DNA of 64,000 nt, taken from Pedobacter kyungheensis. Lineage in GTDB: Bacteria > Bacteroidota > Bacteroidia > Sphingobacteriales > Sphingobacteriaceae. The position numbers and the translations under genes are program-made. This document shows, one piece after another, positions 32,916 through 42,493 of the stretch. A model generated the notes under the pieces. The model was not told where the DNA came from and did no database searches. It saw only the letters and a program-made list of their open reading frames with translations. The stretch is from assembly GCF_000812965.1 (NCBI RefSeq), contig NZ_JSYN01000015.1, positions 124,001 through 188,000 on the forward strand. Reading direction: 5' to 3'. Every line of letters starts with the position of its first letter. Position 1 is the first letter of the stretch.

Positions 32916-32961
32916 CTATTGCATTTTCATTTAAACAAAAAATCTAATAAAAACTATTCAA

Positions 32962-35946
32962 ATGGTTAAAATTTACACAAGCATTTGTTTTGCCTTGTTT
33001 TTATCTGTTTTTGGATCTCAAACTTTACATGCCAATACGGTAGTGGTAAAGGGAGCTAACAGTATGTATTTCGCTTTTCAGCAGGATACCACAAAAGCTA
33101 AAAAAGAGCCGGCAACATTTTCCGTAAAAACAGATACAATCGGGCAAATGATTAAGGCGTTGCAGAAATTTAAGACTGTGCGCGATACGATTAACATCCG
33201 TTCGGCAACACCGGTTCCCAATTTGTCGTTACAACAGGTTATTAAAGGAAATTTAGCCGGCGTTTATGTACAGGAACCCAATGGTGAGCCCGGAACCGAG
33301 CAAAGTATTATAGTACAAGGTGCATCAGGTTTATTATTTACAAAAAAAGATATGTATGCGTTGCAACCTGCTGTTTATTTAAATGGGGTGCCTTTGGTTG
33401 CCGATAATCCTTTTGCTTTTGATGTACAGAAGTATGATTATAACAGGATTGGTCCGGCAACGAACTTATTGTCTCAGATCAGTATAGATAATATTCAGTC
33501 TATATCGGTAATTAAAGATCCGTTTGAGTTGGCTAAACTAGGGCCAAATGCTGCAAATGGTGCTATATATGTTACAACAAAGAATGCAAGGGCCGGATTA
33601 AGGGATATTAGTTTAAATTCTTATTTTGGTTTTGTTACCCCGCCGGCTGTGAATACGGTGAATGGTGTTTATGAAAATAATTTCAGAAAACCATTTTACC
33701 AAAAATATGCTACTGCCGAAAATTATGCCAATTACGCCTCTTATTTGAGGGATTCGACCAATACGGCATACTATGGCCCATCTAACTGGAATGATATTTA
33801 CTACAAAACTACGCCTACGTTTTCTGCCGATTTAGGTATTACAGGAGGAGGAGATCGTGCAAATTTCAGGTTCTTTGGTTCAGGTACTAAAAACGCAGGT
33901 AATGCCGATGATACGAATATTAATAAGTATAATCTGTTTTTTGGTATCAATATGGCACCTTTTAAATGGTTTACGGTATCGAGTAGTGTTAATGCAGCCC
34001 GTTTAGATCGTACCAGAAACAGAAGCTTGCGCGATCGTTTTGCCGAAACCAGGTATATTCCAGATTTAAGTAGCCCCTTATCTCCAAACGCATCTATTTA
34101 TGAAGGCTTTTTACAAGAAAATGCCAAAAATGTAGACAATAATCGCAATACCATTTTAAATGGTAACCTTACCCTGAGTGCTAAAATTAACAAGATCACG
34201 ATTTCTTCAAGTTTAATTTTTGATTATAACGAAGGCGTAAGGGATTATTTTACTCCTTCAACTTTAATGGATGGTGTAAGTTACGTATCCAACTATTTTG
34301 GCTACAGCCAGCGCTTAATGCTTAACAATAGTGCTTCATATAAATATGAGATTAATAAAAAGCATACCATCGATTTCGAAATTGGTCAAAGCTTTCAGGG
34401 CGATACGTATAAATACAATTATGCACGTGCCTACAATGGTCCTAATGATTACGTAAAATTAAACCTGGTTGATGGAAATTCTGGAAATGACGATTATTTA
34501 AATACCCTTGCAGCGGGTGGTTTTTATGTATTTAGATATATTGATAAAGAAAAAAACAACCTGATGTCGTTTTACGGATCGGCAAAATACAGCTATAAAA
34601 ACTTATTGGATCTTAGTGCATTGGTACGTAGAGATGGTTCATCAAATGGTCAACCAGATAGTCGCTGGGTTACTACGCCAGCTTTTAGTGCCACTTTTAA
34701 CCTTAAAGAGCAATTCTTAAAAAACAATACTTTGTTCAATAGTTTGCACCTAAGTGCCGGATGGGGAAGAAATTTAAGAATCTTTTTGGATGACCGGTAT
34801 GCTGCAGGCCCTCAGTACCGCTCAGAAAACGGTTGGTTTGAAGAACCCACAATTCCTGGTTATGGTGGTAGATTAGGAATTAATCGTCCTTATGGAAGTG
34901 GTTTTATCGGTTACGGTATCAAATTACCTTATGCGGATAGAACCAACATCACTTTAGATGCTTCGTTTTTGAATAGCAGACTTAATGCTGCGATTACTGC
35001 TTATAACCGCGATAACAAAAACCAGGTTATTGGCGTGCCGGTACCTTTCGAAACAGGCTATAGCCTGAATTATCAGACTGGTATGGATATCAACAACAAA
35101 GGACTTGAATTAATGTTAAATGGGGTTGTAATCCGTAATACTAAGGGATTAAACTGGAATACTACTGTCAATTTTAACTACAACAGAAACAAACTTACTG
35201 CTTTACCAAATGGCTTAACAGAGTTGATCAGTGGTGATGATAAATTGGTAGTAGGCAAACCGGTTGGCAGTTTCTGGTTATACAGCAACAATGGCATTTA
35301 TAATACTAATGCCGAAGTTCCTGCGGGCAGAACATTTAATGGTATTCCATTAAAGGCCGGCGATCCAAACTGGGTTGATTACAATGGTGATAACCGTATT
35401 GATAATAAAGATAAAGTGTCAACAGGAGACAGGTTACCAAAATTTGTAGGCGGATGGAACAACACATTAGCTTACAAAAACTTCGACCTGAATTTCAATT
35501 TCATTTTTGCGCTTGGTCAGAAAGCTATTAACCAATATGAAGCTACCCGTTATGGCTTCATTAACCGCGAAGCTGGTAACGATATCAATTCGGTTAAAGA
35601 GGTTTCTTCCTGGCAGGTATTCGACAACGAAAAAACTTATCCGATTTACAATCCATGGAGTGATGTAGATGCCTATAGGGTAGATCAGGATTTATTCCTT
35701 GAAAATGCATCTTATGTAAAATTAAGATCGGTAACACTGGGTTACGATTTTGGTAAAACCTCACTTTTCAGAAGGAGTGGAACAGGTGTAAGAAGAGCAT
35801 ACTTATATGCTACCGCAATGAACCTGTTTACCATTACCAAATTTACAGGTGTAGACCCGGAGTTAGTAAACTACAATGGATATTATGATGGAGCCAATTT
35901 AACTATTCCAAGAACATTTGTATTGGGCTTTAAACTGGATTTATAA
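32962..35946 (+). CDS. SusC-like TonB-dependent outer-membrane transporter 1
   Basis: A 994-residue outer-membrane receptor that would import an oligomeric nutrient together with its SusD partner. It has a signal peptide (cut near LHANTVVV). Residues about 40-75 form a short linker rather than the usual CarboxypepD_reg domain. The TonB plug follows (LQQVIKGNLAGVYVQ ... ISIDNIQSISVIKDP, then PNAANGAIYVTTK). A large beta-barrel ends with an aromatic beta-signal strand, TFVLGFKLDL. The plug insertion ALQPAVYLNGVPLVADNPF is SusC-like. SusD follows after 18 nt. Two LacI-type operators lie upstream. The missing regulatory domain sets it apart from the second SusC in this operon. Confidence 0.92.
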   Translation: MVKIYTSICFALFLSVFGSQTLHANTVVVKGANSMYFAFQQDTTKAKKEPATFSVKTDTIGQMIKALQKFKTVRDTINIRSATPVPNLSLQQVIKGNLAGVYVQEPNGEPGTEQSIIVQGASGLLFTKKDMYALQPAVYLNGVPLVADNPFAFDVQKYDYNRIGPATNLLSQISIDNIQSISVIKDPFELAKLGPNAANGAIYVTTKNARAGLRDISLNSYFGFVTPPAVNTVNGVYENNFRKPFYQKYATAENYANYASYLRDSTNTAYYGPSNWNDIYYKTTPTFSADLGITGGGDRANFRFFGSGTKNAGNADDTNINKYNLFFGINMAPFKWFTVSSSVNAARLDRTRNRSLRDRFAETRYIPDLSSPLSPNASIYEGFLQENAKNVDNNRNTILNGNLTLSAKINKITISSSLIFDYNEGVRDYFTPSTLMDGVSYVSNYFGYSQRLMLNNSASYKYEINKKHTIDFEIGQSFQGDTYKYNYARAYNGPNDYVKLNLVDGNSGNDDYLNTLAAGGFYVFRYIDKEKNNLMSFYGSAKYSYKNLLDLSALVRRDGSSNGQPDSRWVTTPAFSATFNLKEQFLKNNTLFNSLHLSAGWGRNLRIFLDDRYAAGPQYRSENGWFEEPTIPGYGGRLGINRPYGSGFIGYGIKLPYADRTNITLDASFLNSRLNAAITAYNRDNKNQVIGVPVPFETGYSLNYQTGMDINNKGLELMLNGVVIRNTKGLNWNTTVNFNYNRNKLTALPNGLTELISGDDKLVVGKPVGSFWLYSNNGIYNTNAEVPAGRTFNGIPLKAGDPNWVDYNGDNRIDNKDKVSTGDRLPKFVGGWNNTLAYKNFDLNFNFIFALGQKAINQYEATRYGFINREAGNDINSVKEVSSWQVFDNEKTYPIYNPWSDVDAYRVDQDLFLENASYVKLRSVTLGYDFGKTSLFRRSGTGVRRAYLYATAMNLFTITKFTGVDPELVNYNGYYDGANLTIPRTFVLGFKLDL

Positions 35947-35964
35947 AATAATTATAGCATTAAC

Positions 35965-37560
35965 ATGAATTATATAATCAATAAAAGGAATAGCTTATAC
36001 AAAATCTCTTTTGCGGTTTTTGTATTGCTGATTGGTTTGGGAAACTTTTCTTGTAAAAAGATTGACGATGTACAATCGACAAGGTTAGCCACCGAAGAAA
36101 CCAACTGGAAAACGCTTGAGGATGCTAAAGCCAACTTGCTATCCGTATATGGCTTACTTCGTTCGGCTACTGTTGCAGATAATGCGCACTGGTTAATGGG
36201 CGATTTAAGACAAGGCGATTTTACCATCACCAACCGTGCAGATTTAAAGGCGATAGTAAATGGCCAGCTAAATGCCTCATATCCGGTAATTAACCGGATT
36301 ACCAACTGGAGACCATATTATGCAGCTATTAATGCTGCTAGTCTTTTCATCGAAAGATCGAAAGAAATACAGGCGCTTGATCCACGTTACACCAAAATAA
36401 ACAACGATGTAGACGTAGCACAAGCAAGAATGCTTAGAGCCTTTGCTTATTTTTATATGAGCAGAATCTGGGGTGATGTGCCATTACTGACCTCATCGCA
36501 CGATGGCGAATTTGTTAAATTAGGCAGAACTTCGCAACAAAAAGTTTTGGCATTTGCCACTAACGAATTATTGGCTGCGGCAAAGGTAGTACCTTTCAGG
36601 TATGGCGGTACCGACCCAATTATGCCGGGTTTATATTATGGTGCCAACTGGCCTTCGTGGAATGGTATTGTATTTACCCGTTTATCAGCTTATATCATTT
36701 TAGCACATATTGCTGCATGGCAAGGTAATTATATTGATGCGGCAAACTATTCTAAATTCGTATTGGATAATCAATCTACCCAATATTTTGTAGACGGGGC
36801 TAACCCGCTGGATTATATTGATATGAATGCCCTAACTGAAAATCAGAACAACTATAGTCCATTTGCATACAAAAGAGCAAACCTAATGGTTGGTTTTCCT
36901 TTCGAAGCAGGTAATGGCTTATCAACTGCGAATGGGCATATCGAACAGTTAACACTTGCATATCCCTTTATTCCGAAAACCAGACCGGAAATGTTTGTAT
37001 CAAAGGATACCATCATTAAAGCATTTACAGTTCCATCTGATTTACGTTTCAGTATAAACCCTCAAACAGGATTGTACAGGACCAACTATTTTTATGGTGT
37101 TGAATCTGAACAACCTATTTTCAATAAAATTAAGGTAATCTATCCATCCAATACTTCAGGAAATGTTACCTTATTCAGTTCGTCGATGGTATTTAGCCGC
37201 ATGGAAGAAATTACCCTGTTAAGAGCTGAGGCCCTTGCTGTATTGGGCCAAAAAGACGATGCACTTAATGCATTAAACAGAGCTTGTGCTTTAAGAGGCT
37301 TCAGTTTTACTACTGCTACACCTGATCTGGTAGCTGCAATTTTTCAGGAACGCAGGAGAGAGTTAATGGCCGAAGGCTGGAGATGGTATGATATTGTGCG
37401 TTACAACAGAATTAAAAATCCACAAACAGTTTTTGCTACCAAAGGTGGTAAATCAATGACTTTTAAGGAATTTGAAGCTGCCGGTGGTATTTACTGGCCG
37501 GTATCACAAGATGTAATTAATGCCAATTCATTAATTACCCAAAATCCATATTGGCAATAA
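35965..37560 (+). CDS. SusD/RagB-like surface lipoprotein 1
   Basis: A 531-residue lipoprotein with lipobox LGNFSC followed by Lys-Lys, lipidated at Cys30. It has the SusD helical layout: N-terminal TEETNWKTLEDAKANLLSVYGLL, TPR-like VAQARMLRAFAYFYMSRIWGDVPLL, and C-terminal RREELMAEGWRWYDIVRYNRI-type motif (here QERRRELMAEGWRWYDIVR). The last motif is diagnostic. It caps SusC 1 on the cell surface and delivers ligand. The ligand is unknown; a glycoprotein-derived glycan is inferred from the M60 peptidase in the same operon. It lies 18 nt after SusC 1. Confidence 0.93.
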   Translation: MNYIINKRNSLYKISFAVFVLLIGLGNFSCKKIDDVQSTRLATEETNWKTLEDAKANLLSVYGLLRSATVADNAHWLMGDLRQGDFTITNRADLKAIVNGQLNASYPVINRITNWRPYYAAINAASLFIERSKEIQALDPRYTKINNDVDVAQARMLRAFAYFYMSRIWGDVPLLTSSHDGEFVKLGRTSQQKVLAFATNELLAAAKVVPFRYGGTDPIMPGLYYGANWPSWNGIVFTRLSAYIILAHIAAWQGNYIDAANYSKFVLDNQSTQYFVDGANPLDYIDMNALTENQNNYSPFAYKRANLMVGFPFEAGNGLSTANGHIEQLTLAYPFIPKTRPEMFVSKDTIIKAFTVPSDLRFSINPQTGLYRTNYFYGVESEQPIFNKIKVIYPSNTSGNVTLFSSSMVFSRMEEITLLRAEALAVLGQKDDALNALNRACALRGFSFTTATPDLVAAIFQERRRELMAEGWRWYDIVRYNRIKNPQTVFATKGGKSMTFKEFEAAGGIYWPVSQDVINANSLITQNPYWQ

Positions 37561-37580
37561 TTAACCTAATCAGATTTAGC

Positions 37581-38258
37581 ATGAAAAATTTATTATATCA
37601 AAAAAGCACATTTTTTCTATTAGGGTTTATTTGCTTATGCTTTGGAGCGTGTAAAAAAAGCGATTCTCCTTATCATGATTATGTGAATACCCAGCAAACC
37701 TTTAATGGTTCGGCGCTCGATTACCTTAAGGCGCAACCCAAAGGTACATTCGATTCTTTGCTATTGGTTTTGGATCGTTATCCTTTCCTGAAAGACTCGT
37801 TAACAAATCAAAAAGTAACCCTTTTTGCACCGGTAAACAAGAATTTTGAGGCGGCAGTAAAGTATTTAAACGTGAGGCGTAAAAATTTTGGTAAAACACC
37901 AATTTACCTGGCAACTGCAGATTATGACGAGCTAGGCTATATGCTTTGCAAATATATTATCAGGGGTAACAGAACCACCGATGCTTATGTTAATAGTGTA
38001 GATGGTGTATTGCTTAAAAACATCGTTATCGACTATCAAATGCATATTAGGTATGTGAAACAGAGCTCATCAGGCTATGTTGGTGGCGGGGCAGCTACTT
38101 TAAATTTTAGCGATACCTATGGTTCTATTTTTACCGACTACTGGGTAACTACCACTACAAATGCAGTAAATATTAAAACCAATAATGCTACAATTAACAT
38201 CCTAACCCCGATACACAATTTTGGTTTTGATGAATTTACCGCACGATTGGATAAATAG
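37581..38258 (+). CDS. Fasciclin (FAS1) domain lipoprotein 1
   Basis: A 225-residue lipoprotein with lipobox CFGAC then Lys-Lys-Lys. The body resembles a fasciclin domain: LDRYPFLKDSLTNQKVTLFAPVNKNFEAAVKYL (the TLFAPVN strand is the FAS1 hallmark), YMLCKYIIRG, and the C-terminal INILTPIHNFGF. FAS1 domains mediate adhesion or protein contact. I chose ATG 37581, 20 nt after the SusD stop; the frame extends upstream to 37551, overlapping SusD. A second FAS1 lipoprotein lies in the same operon, each after a SusD gene. Confidence 0.82.
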   Translation: MKNLLYQKSTFFLLGFICLCFGACKKSDSPYHDYVNTQQTFNGSALDYLKAQPKGTFDSLLLVLDRYPFLKDSLTNQKVTLFAPVNKNFEAAVKYLNVRRKNFGKTPIYLATADYDELGYMLCKYIIRGNRTTDAYVNSVDGVLLKNIVIDYQMHIRYVKQSSSGYVGGGAATLNFSDTYGSIFTDYWVTTTTNAVNIKTNNATINILTPIHNFGFDEFTARLDK

Positions 38259-38264
38259 ACAGGA

Positions 38265-39290
38265 ATGATGAAAAATATTCAATATATATTTAAAGTATGC
38301 TTAACCTTAATGATAGGTGGCATTGTAATATCTTCTTGCAGGAAGAACCTGCCCGATGAGCGCTTATCGATCGCTAACGATTCGCAGTATACCCAGTACC
38401 TGTACCAACCCGTATTGGGCCGAAATACCTTGTTTGCCAATAATTTTCAATATGGTAACTCCAGTCGTCCCCTCGATTTTAAAATTGTAAACATGCGTAC
38501 GTTTAACGGTGAGCCAGCTCCTGAGTTAACTACCAATTATCCGGTTACAGTTTGGAAAACCGCTTACGATGGTACCGAAAAATCGATAGCAGAGATTGAA
38601 GCGAAACGCACAACTGAAAATCATCCGTTGTTCGAGGTAAGACCACACTCTGGTGAGTTTCTGATGTGGGCTGCGGCGAATTCGAATATGGTTAAGGCAC
38701 AGCCAGATTCTGGTTATGTTTTCGATGTCGAAATGTCGAACTCCGGCGGTAGAAAATACTATCAGAATTTCCGCTTACGCCCTTTACGCGAGCGTCCTTA
38801 CGAACCATCTAATTTAGATCCTATTACTGGTCAGGGAACCTCGGTGTCTGTAAACCCTACCAGTTTAAATATTACTGGTATGCGTGGGCAGCCACTTAAC
38901 ACCAGAGATGACGTTCAGGTTCTATTTAAAAAAGCAGGAAATGGTAATAGCATTACTTTCAAGTTTGTAGATACCTTATCTAATCCGATTGATCCGAATA
39001 AGTTTGCCGCTACTGATTGGGCTAATCTGGTGCACGGTTTTAACATGGTTAAAGATGCAACCAAAGTAAAATATGAGGTTGCCTATCCAATACCATGCAG
39101 TGCATACCCAACCAAGTATACTACTTTATCTGGCGATCAGGCCAGGGTTGTTTTCAGGTTTAACAGACAGTCATTTGGTAATGTACTGCAACAGTGTTTC
39201 CTGGCTTTCAATTTTAATATTTACCAAAAAGGAGACTGGGAGATAACCTTCTGGTTTAAGCGCGACAAACCAAAATTTGATAATGATTAA
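38265..39290 (+). CDS. DUF5007-like lipoprotein
   Basis: A 341-residue lipoprotein with lipobox VISSC, then Arg-Lys-Asn. The body is beta-rich: FQYGNSSRPLDFKIVNMRTFNG, then PHSGEFLMWAAANSN and YQNFRLRPLRERPYEPSN. The end QKGDWEITFWFKRDKP is consistent with a DUF5007 surface protein; that assignment is from memory and moderately sure. Two ATGs are adjacent (38265, 38268). Its stop TAA overlaps an ATG (39290) in the SusC 2 frame, so the genes are tightly packed. It is presumably a surface glycan-binding component of this system. Confidence 0.65.
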   Translation: MMKNIQYIFKVCLTLMIGGIVISSCRKNLPDERLSIANDSQYTQYLYQPVLGRNTLFANNFQYGNSSRPLDFKIVNMRTFNGEPAPELTTNYPVTVWKTAYDGTEKSIAEIEAKRTTENHPLFEVRPHSGEFLMWAAANSNMVKAQPDSGYVFDVEMSNSGGRKYYQNFRLRPLRERPYEPSNLDPITGQGTSVSVNPTSLNITGMRGQPLNTRDDVQVLFKKAGNGNSITFKFVDTLSNPIDPNKFAATDWANLVHGFNMVKDATKVKYEVAYPIPCSAYPTKYTTLSGDQARVVFRFNRQSFGNVLQQCFLAFNFNIYQKGDWEITFWFKRDKPKFDND

Positions 39291-39325
39291 TGGAACAGTA
39301 TAAACTAAAACAAAATATATTTCCG

Positions 39326-42300
39326 ATGAAGTATTTTTACACCATAGTTATTTTATTGATTTTTGGTTTCCAGAATCTAGCTGTTGCCCAGGAACGCATT
39401 GTTGTAACCGGGACAGTTATTGATGGTTCATCAAAATCAAAAGAAACCATGCCCGGAGTTAGTGTTACCAGCGGGGGCAGCTCATTGGGCATTACCGATA
39501 TGAACGGTAAATTTAGGGTAACAGTTGCCAGTAATGCCTCTTTAACTTTTAGTTATGTGGGTTACGAATCTACTACTATAAAAGTAAACAACCGTACCAA
39601 TATCTCTGTTACTTTAAGTACCGATAGTAAAACCTTACAAGAGGTAAAGGTAACGGCAGGTTACCAGACCAAAAGCCGTACCTTAACTACCGGTTCGGTA
39701 GTAACCATTTCGGGTAAGGATATTCAGGGACAACCTTCGGGTGATGCAATCTCTCTTTTACAGGGAAAGGTTGCTGGTTTAAATATCCAGAACAATACCG
39801 GTGCTCCTGGTTTCAGGGGGAGTGTAACCTTACGCGGTATTTCCAATATTAATGTATCCGGATCAGGAAACTCTTCATTCTTAACACCAACTTCTCCATT
39901 ATATGTAATTGATGGGGTACCAGTTGATGATAATACCAATTACTCTTACGGTTTTCAGCAGGCAGGGCCTGGTATTTCGCCTGCTTCTCAAATTCCGGCA
40001 GAGGATATTGAAGACATTTCTGTATTAAAGGATGCTGCCGCAACATCATTGTACGGTTCAAGAGGTGCTTACGGTGTAATTTTGATCACTACCAAACGTG
40101 GTAACTCTAAGGTGCCGGTAATTCGTTATAACGGTATGGCATTTATGTCAACTGTGCCTCAATTGCGTTCTGTAATTGGTGGTAAAGGCGAGCGTTTGTT
40201 AAGAATTGATCAGATTTTACGTTACGACACGGCTTATAACCATGCTATCGATTTAATTAACTCTACTCCGTTTTTATCAGATAGCTTAAATGCATATTAC
40301 AATAACTCTACCGATTGGCAGTCTTATTTTTATCGTCCGACATTTAACCAGAGTCATACTTTAAACATTTCTGGTGGTGATCAGCAGTTTAACTATAAGG
40401 TTGCATTAGCAGCTTATGATGAAAAAGGTGTTCAGGAAAATACCGGTTTATCCCGTTATAACCTTAACATGAACATGATTTATGCTCCTAGCCGTAAGTT
40501 CAGGCTTACCGGACAGTTAAACAATTCGATACAAAAGGTGCAAACAGGTAGTGGAAACGGGCTTCAAAATGCCGGGGTAGCCACGGGCGGTAGTTCATCT
40601 TCCTTATTGCCTTCACCTTCACTATATTCGTCAGTTAACTCAGTATTAGGTGCACTAACAACCGATAACGACAATAAAATATTAATTACCAGTGCCAATT
40701 TAAATGCGGACTATGAAATTCTACCGAATTTAAAACTTGGTACCACTTTGAATTATACCGGCCAGTCGAGTACAAAAGATAATTTTTCACCGGCAGCACT
40801 GAATTCAAATCAATCTCAATATTATACTTATACTGATAGGGCTACAACCCTGTATAACCGTAACCAGCTTACCTACGTATACTCAATTAAAGAGGGAGGA
40901 GAAGATGCGCACAACTTCAACTTATTTGCATTCTCGGAGTTAAGGGCATCGTTTTTTAAAGCAGATGCAATACTGAATGATAGGGGAGTAAACGATCAGT
41001 TAAGAGGTCCGTTAACCAACATGACCGATTATCTGACCTCAAGAGGTGGAACAACCGATTATACTGATTTAAGAACAGTTGGTTTTGCCGGACAGTTTTC
41101 TTATAACTACAAACAGAAGTATGTATTGGATTTAAACTACCGTATTGACGGACTTTCGACTAACGGACCTAATGCAGGTTACAAAAAGAACCCGGCTATT
41201 GCGTTTAAATGGAATTTTAACAGAGAACGCTTCATGGAGAATTTTAGCTGGCTGGATTTTGGAGCTATCCGTTTAAGCTATGGTTCAAATATCACCCCTA
41301 ATGGTAACATTTATCAGGCTTATGGTAAATATTATGGGGGCGACCGTTACAACAACAGTAACACAGTTATTGCAGATTTGAGTTATTTACCAAACTTAAC
41401 TTTAGAACCAACCAAAGCTACTACTTATAACGCTGGTTTTGATATTGGGATTTTGAACGGTAAGTTCTCTATGTCGATGGATACTTATTACAAACAGAAC
41501 GATAACATATTTCAGGAGAAAGCATTATCAAGCTCAAATTCATTTGCCACAATCGGTTCTACTGAGATCAGTAACGTTAATTACGGATGGGAGTTTCAGG
41601 CAACAGCCCGTCCGCTCAGTACCAATAGTCCATTTAAATTATCTTTAACAGGTACACTGGCTATTAACCGTGAGGTACTTGCTGCACTGCCAGATGGCTT
41701 GCGCGAAAAGATATATACTGATGCGGCTTTAGGCCAGGATATTTACTACCGTTTGGGTATTAACTCATTATCTAACTATTTGTACAATACCAAAGGTGTT
41801 TACAGTACTAACGCTCAGGTTCCGGTTGATCCGCTTACAGGCTTACCATACCGTGTAGGTACCAATGCCAAACTTAACTATTTCAGAGCAGGCGATCCGA
41901 TATTTACCGATTTAGATGGTAACTATGTATTAAATGAGTACGATAGGGTAATTGCTGGTAACTCACAGCCGCAAATTACCGGTGGTTTTACATCATTACT
42001 CCAATACAAAAACTGGAGTATAGAGATCAACACTTCATTTACTTTAAAAAGAGATATTTTAAACAATAGTTTGGCACAGCAGTTTGCCTCTTTTGGTAAC
42101 CCTACTGCATTGGGCAATATTGTTCCTTTATCAGAGTATAGCTACTGGGCTGCACCAGGCGATATCGCTAAATATGGTAATCCATTAGATTTTGTAAGAT
42201 CTTCAATTCTTAACCCTTTCAGGTTTAACCAAACTATGTTCCAGGAAGATGGCTCTTATTTTAAGCTTAACTCGGTAAAAGTTTACTACAACTTTAATCA

Positions 42301-42481
42301 GAGTTTTACCCGCAAATTCGGGATGAACAGGGTAAGTATTAATGCAACTGCTGCCAACTTAGGCTTTATTACACGTTATTCAGGTCCAAACCCCGAAAAC
42401 GTAACCGCTTTAGGTAGAGATTATGCAGGAGGGTATCCAATATCTAAACAGTTTGCTTTGGGCTTAAACATAGAATTTTAA
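39326..42481 (+). CDS. SusC-like TonB-dependent outer-membrane transporter 2
   Basis: A protein of 1051 residues with the classical architecture. It has a signal peptide (KYFYTIVILLIFGFQNLAVAQ) and a CarboxypepD_reg-like domain (VTGTVIDGSSK ... MPGVSVTSGG ... GITDMNGKFRVTV ... LTFSYVGYES). The TonB plug follows (SGDAISLLQGKVAGLNIQNN, VTLRGISNI, IPAEDIEDISVLKDAAA, SLYGSRGAYGVILITTKRG), then the beta-barrel. I chose ATG 39326 because the signal peptide begins there; an ATG at 39290 overlaps the preceding stop (TAATG) and would add 12 residues. SusD 2 follows after 12 nt. Having a second, different SusC/D pair in one operon suggests import of two products. Confidence 0.94.
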   Translation: MKYFYTIVILLIFGFQNLAVAQERIVVTGTVIDGSSKSKETMPGVSVTSGGSSLGITDMNGKFRVTVASNASLTFSYVGYESTTIKVNNRTNISVTLSTDSKTLQEVKVTAGYQTKSRTLTTGSVVTISGKDIQGQPSGDAISLLQGKVAGLNIQNNTGAPGFRGSVTLRGISNINVSGSGNSSFLTPTSPLYVIDGVPVDDNTNYSYGFQQAGPGISPASQIPAEDIEDISVLKDAAATSLYGSRGAYGVILITTKRGNSKVPVIRYNGMAFMSTVPQLRSVIGGKGERLLRIDQILRYDTAYNHAIDLINSTPFLSDSLNAYYNNSTDWQSYFYRPTFNQSHTLNISGGDQQFNYKVALAAYDEKGVQENTGLSRYNLNMNMIYAPSRKFRLTGQLNNSIQKVQTGSGNGLQNAGVATGGSSSSLLPSPSLYSSVNSVLGALTTDNDNKILITSANLNADYEILPNLKLGTTLNYTGQSSTKDNFSPAALNSNQSQYYTYTDRATTLYNRNQLTYVYSIKEGGEDAHNFNLFAFSELRASFFKADAILNDRGVNDQLRGPLTNMTDYLTSRGGTTDYTDLRTVGFAGQFSYNYKQKYVLDLNYRIDGLSTNGPNAGYKKNPAIAFKWNFNRERFMENFSWLDFGAIRLSYGSNITPNGNIYQAYGKYYGGDRYNNSNTVIADLSYLPNLTLEPTKATTYNAGFDIGILNGKFSMSMDTYYKQNDNIFQEKALSSSNSFATIGSTEISNVNYGWEFQATARPLSTNSPFKLSLTGTLAINREVLAALPDGLREKIYTDAALGQDIYYRLGINSLSNYLYNTKGVYSTNAQVPVDPLTGLPYRVGTNAKLNYFRAGDPIFTDLDGNYVLNEYDRVIAGNSQPQITGGFTSLLQYKNWSIEINTSFTLKRDILNNSLAQQFASFGNPTALGNIVPLSEYSYWAAPGDIAKYGNPLDFVRSSILNPFRFNQTMFQEDGSYFKLNSVKVYYNFNQSFTRKFGMNRVSINATAANLGFITRYSGPNPENVTALGRDYAGGYPISKQFALGLNIEF

Positions 42482-42493
42482 TTTTTTAACAGG

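Larger units (their letters stand above)
32047..32961 (+). promoter_or_regulatory. Long control region upstream of the SusC/SusD-M60 operon
   Basis: 915 AT-rich bases without a normal-size gene. It contains two LacI-type operators (32194 and 32457) and two similar short leader frames (32710-32751 and 32832-32915). Much of the second half could be a long untranslated leader. I could not place an exact TAnnTTTG promoter; TATATCTTG near 32503 is a partial match just downstream of the second operator. Confidence 0.6.
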
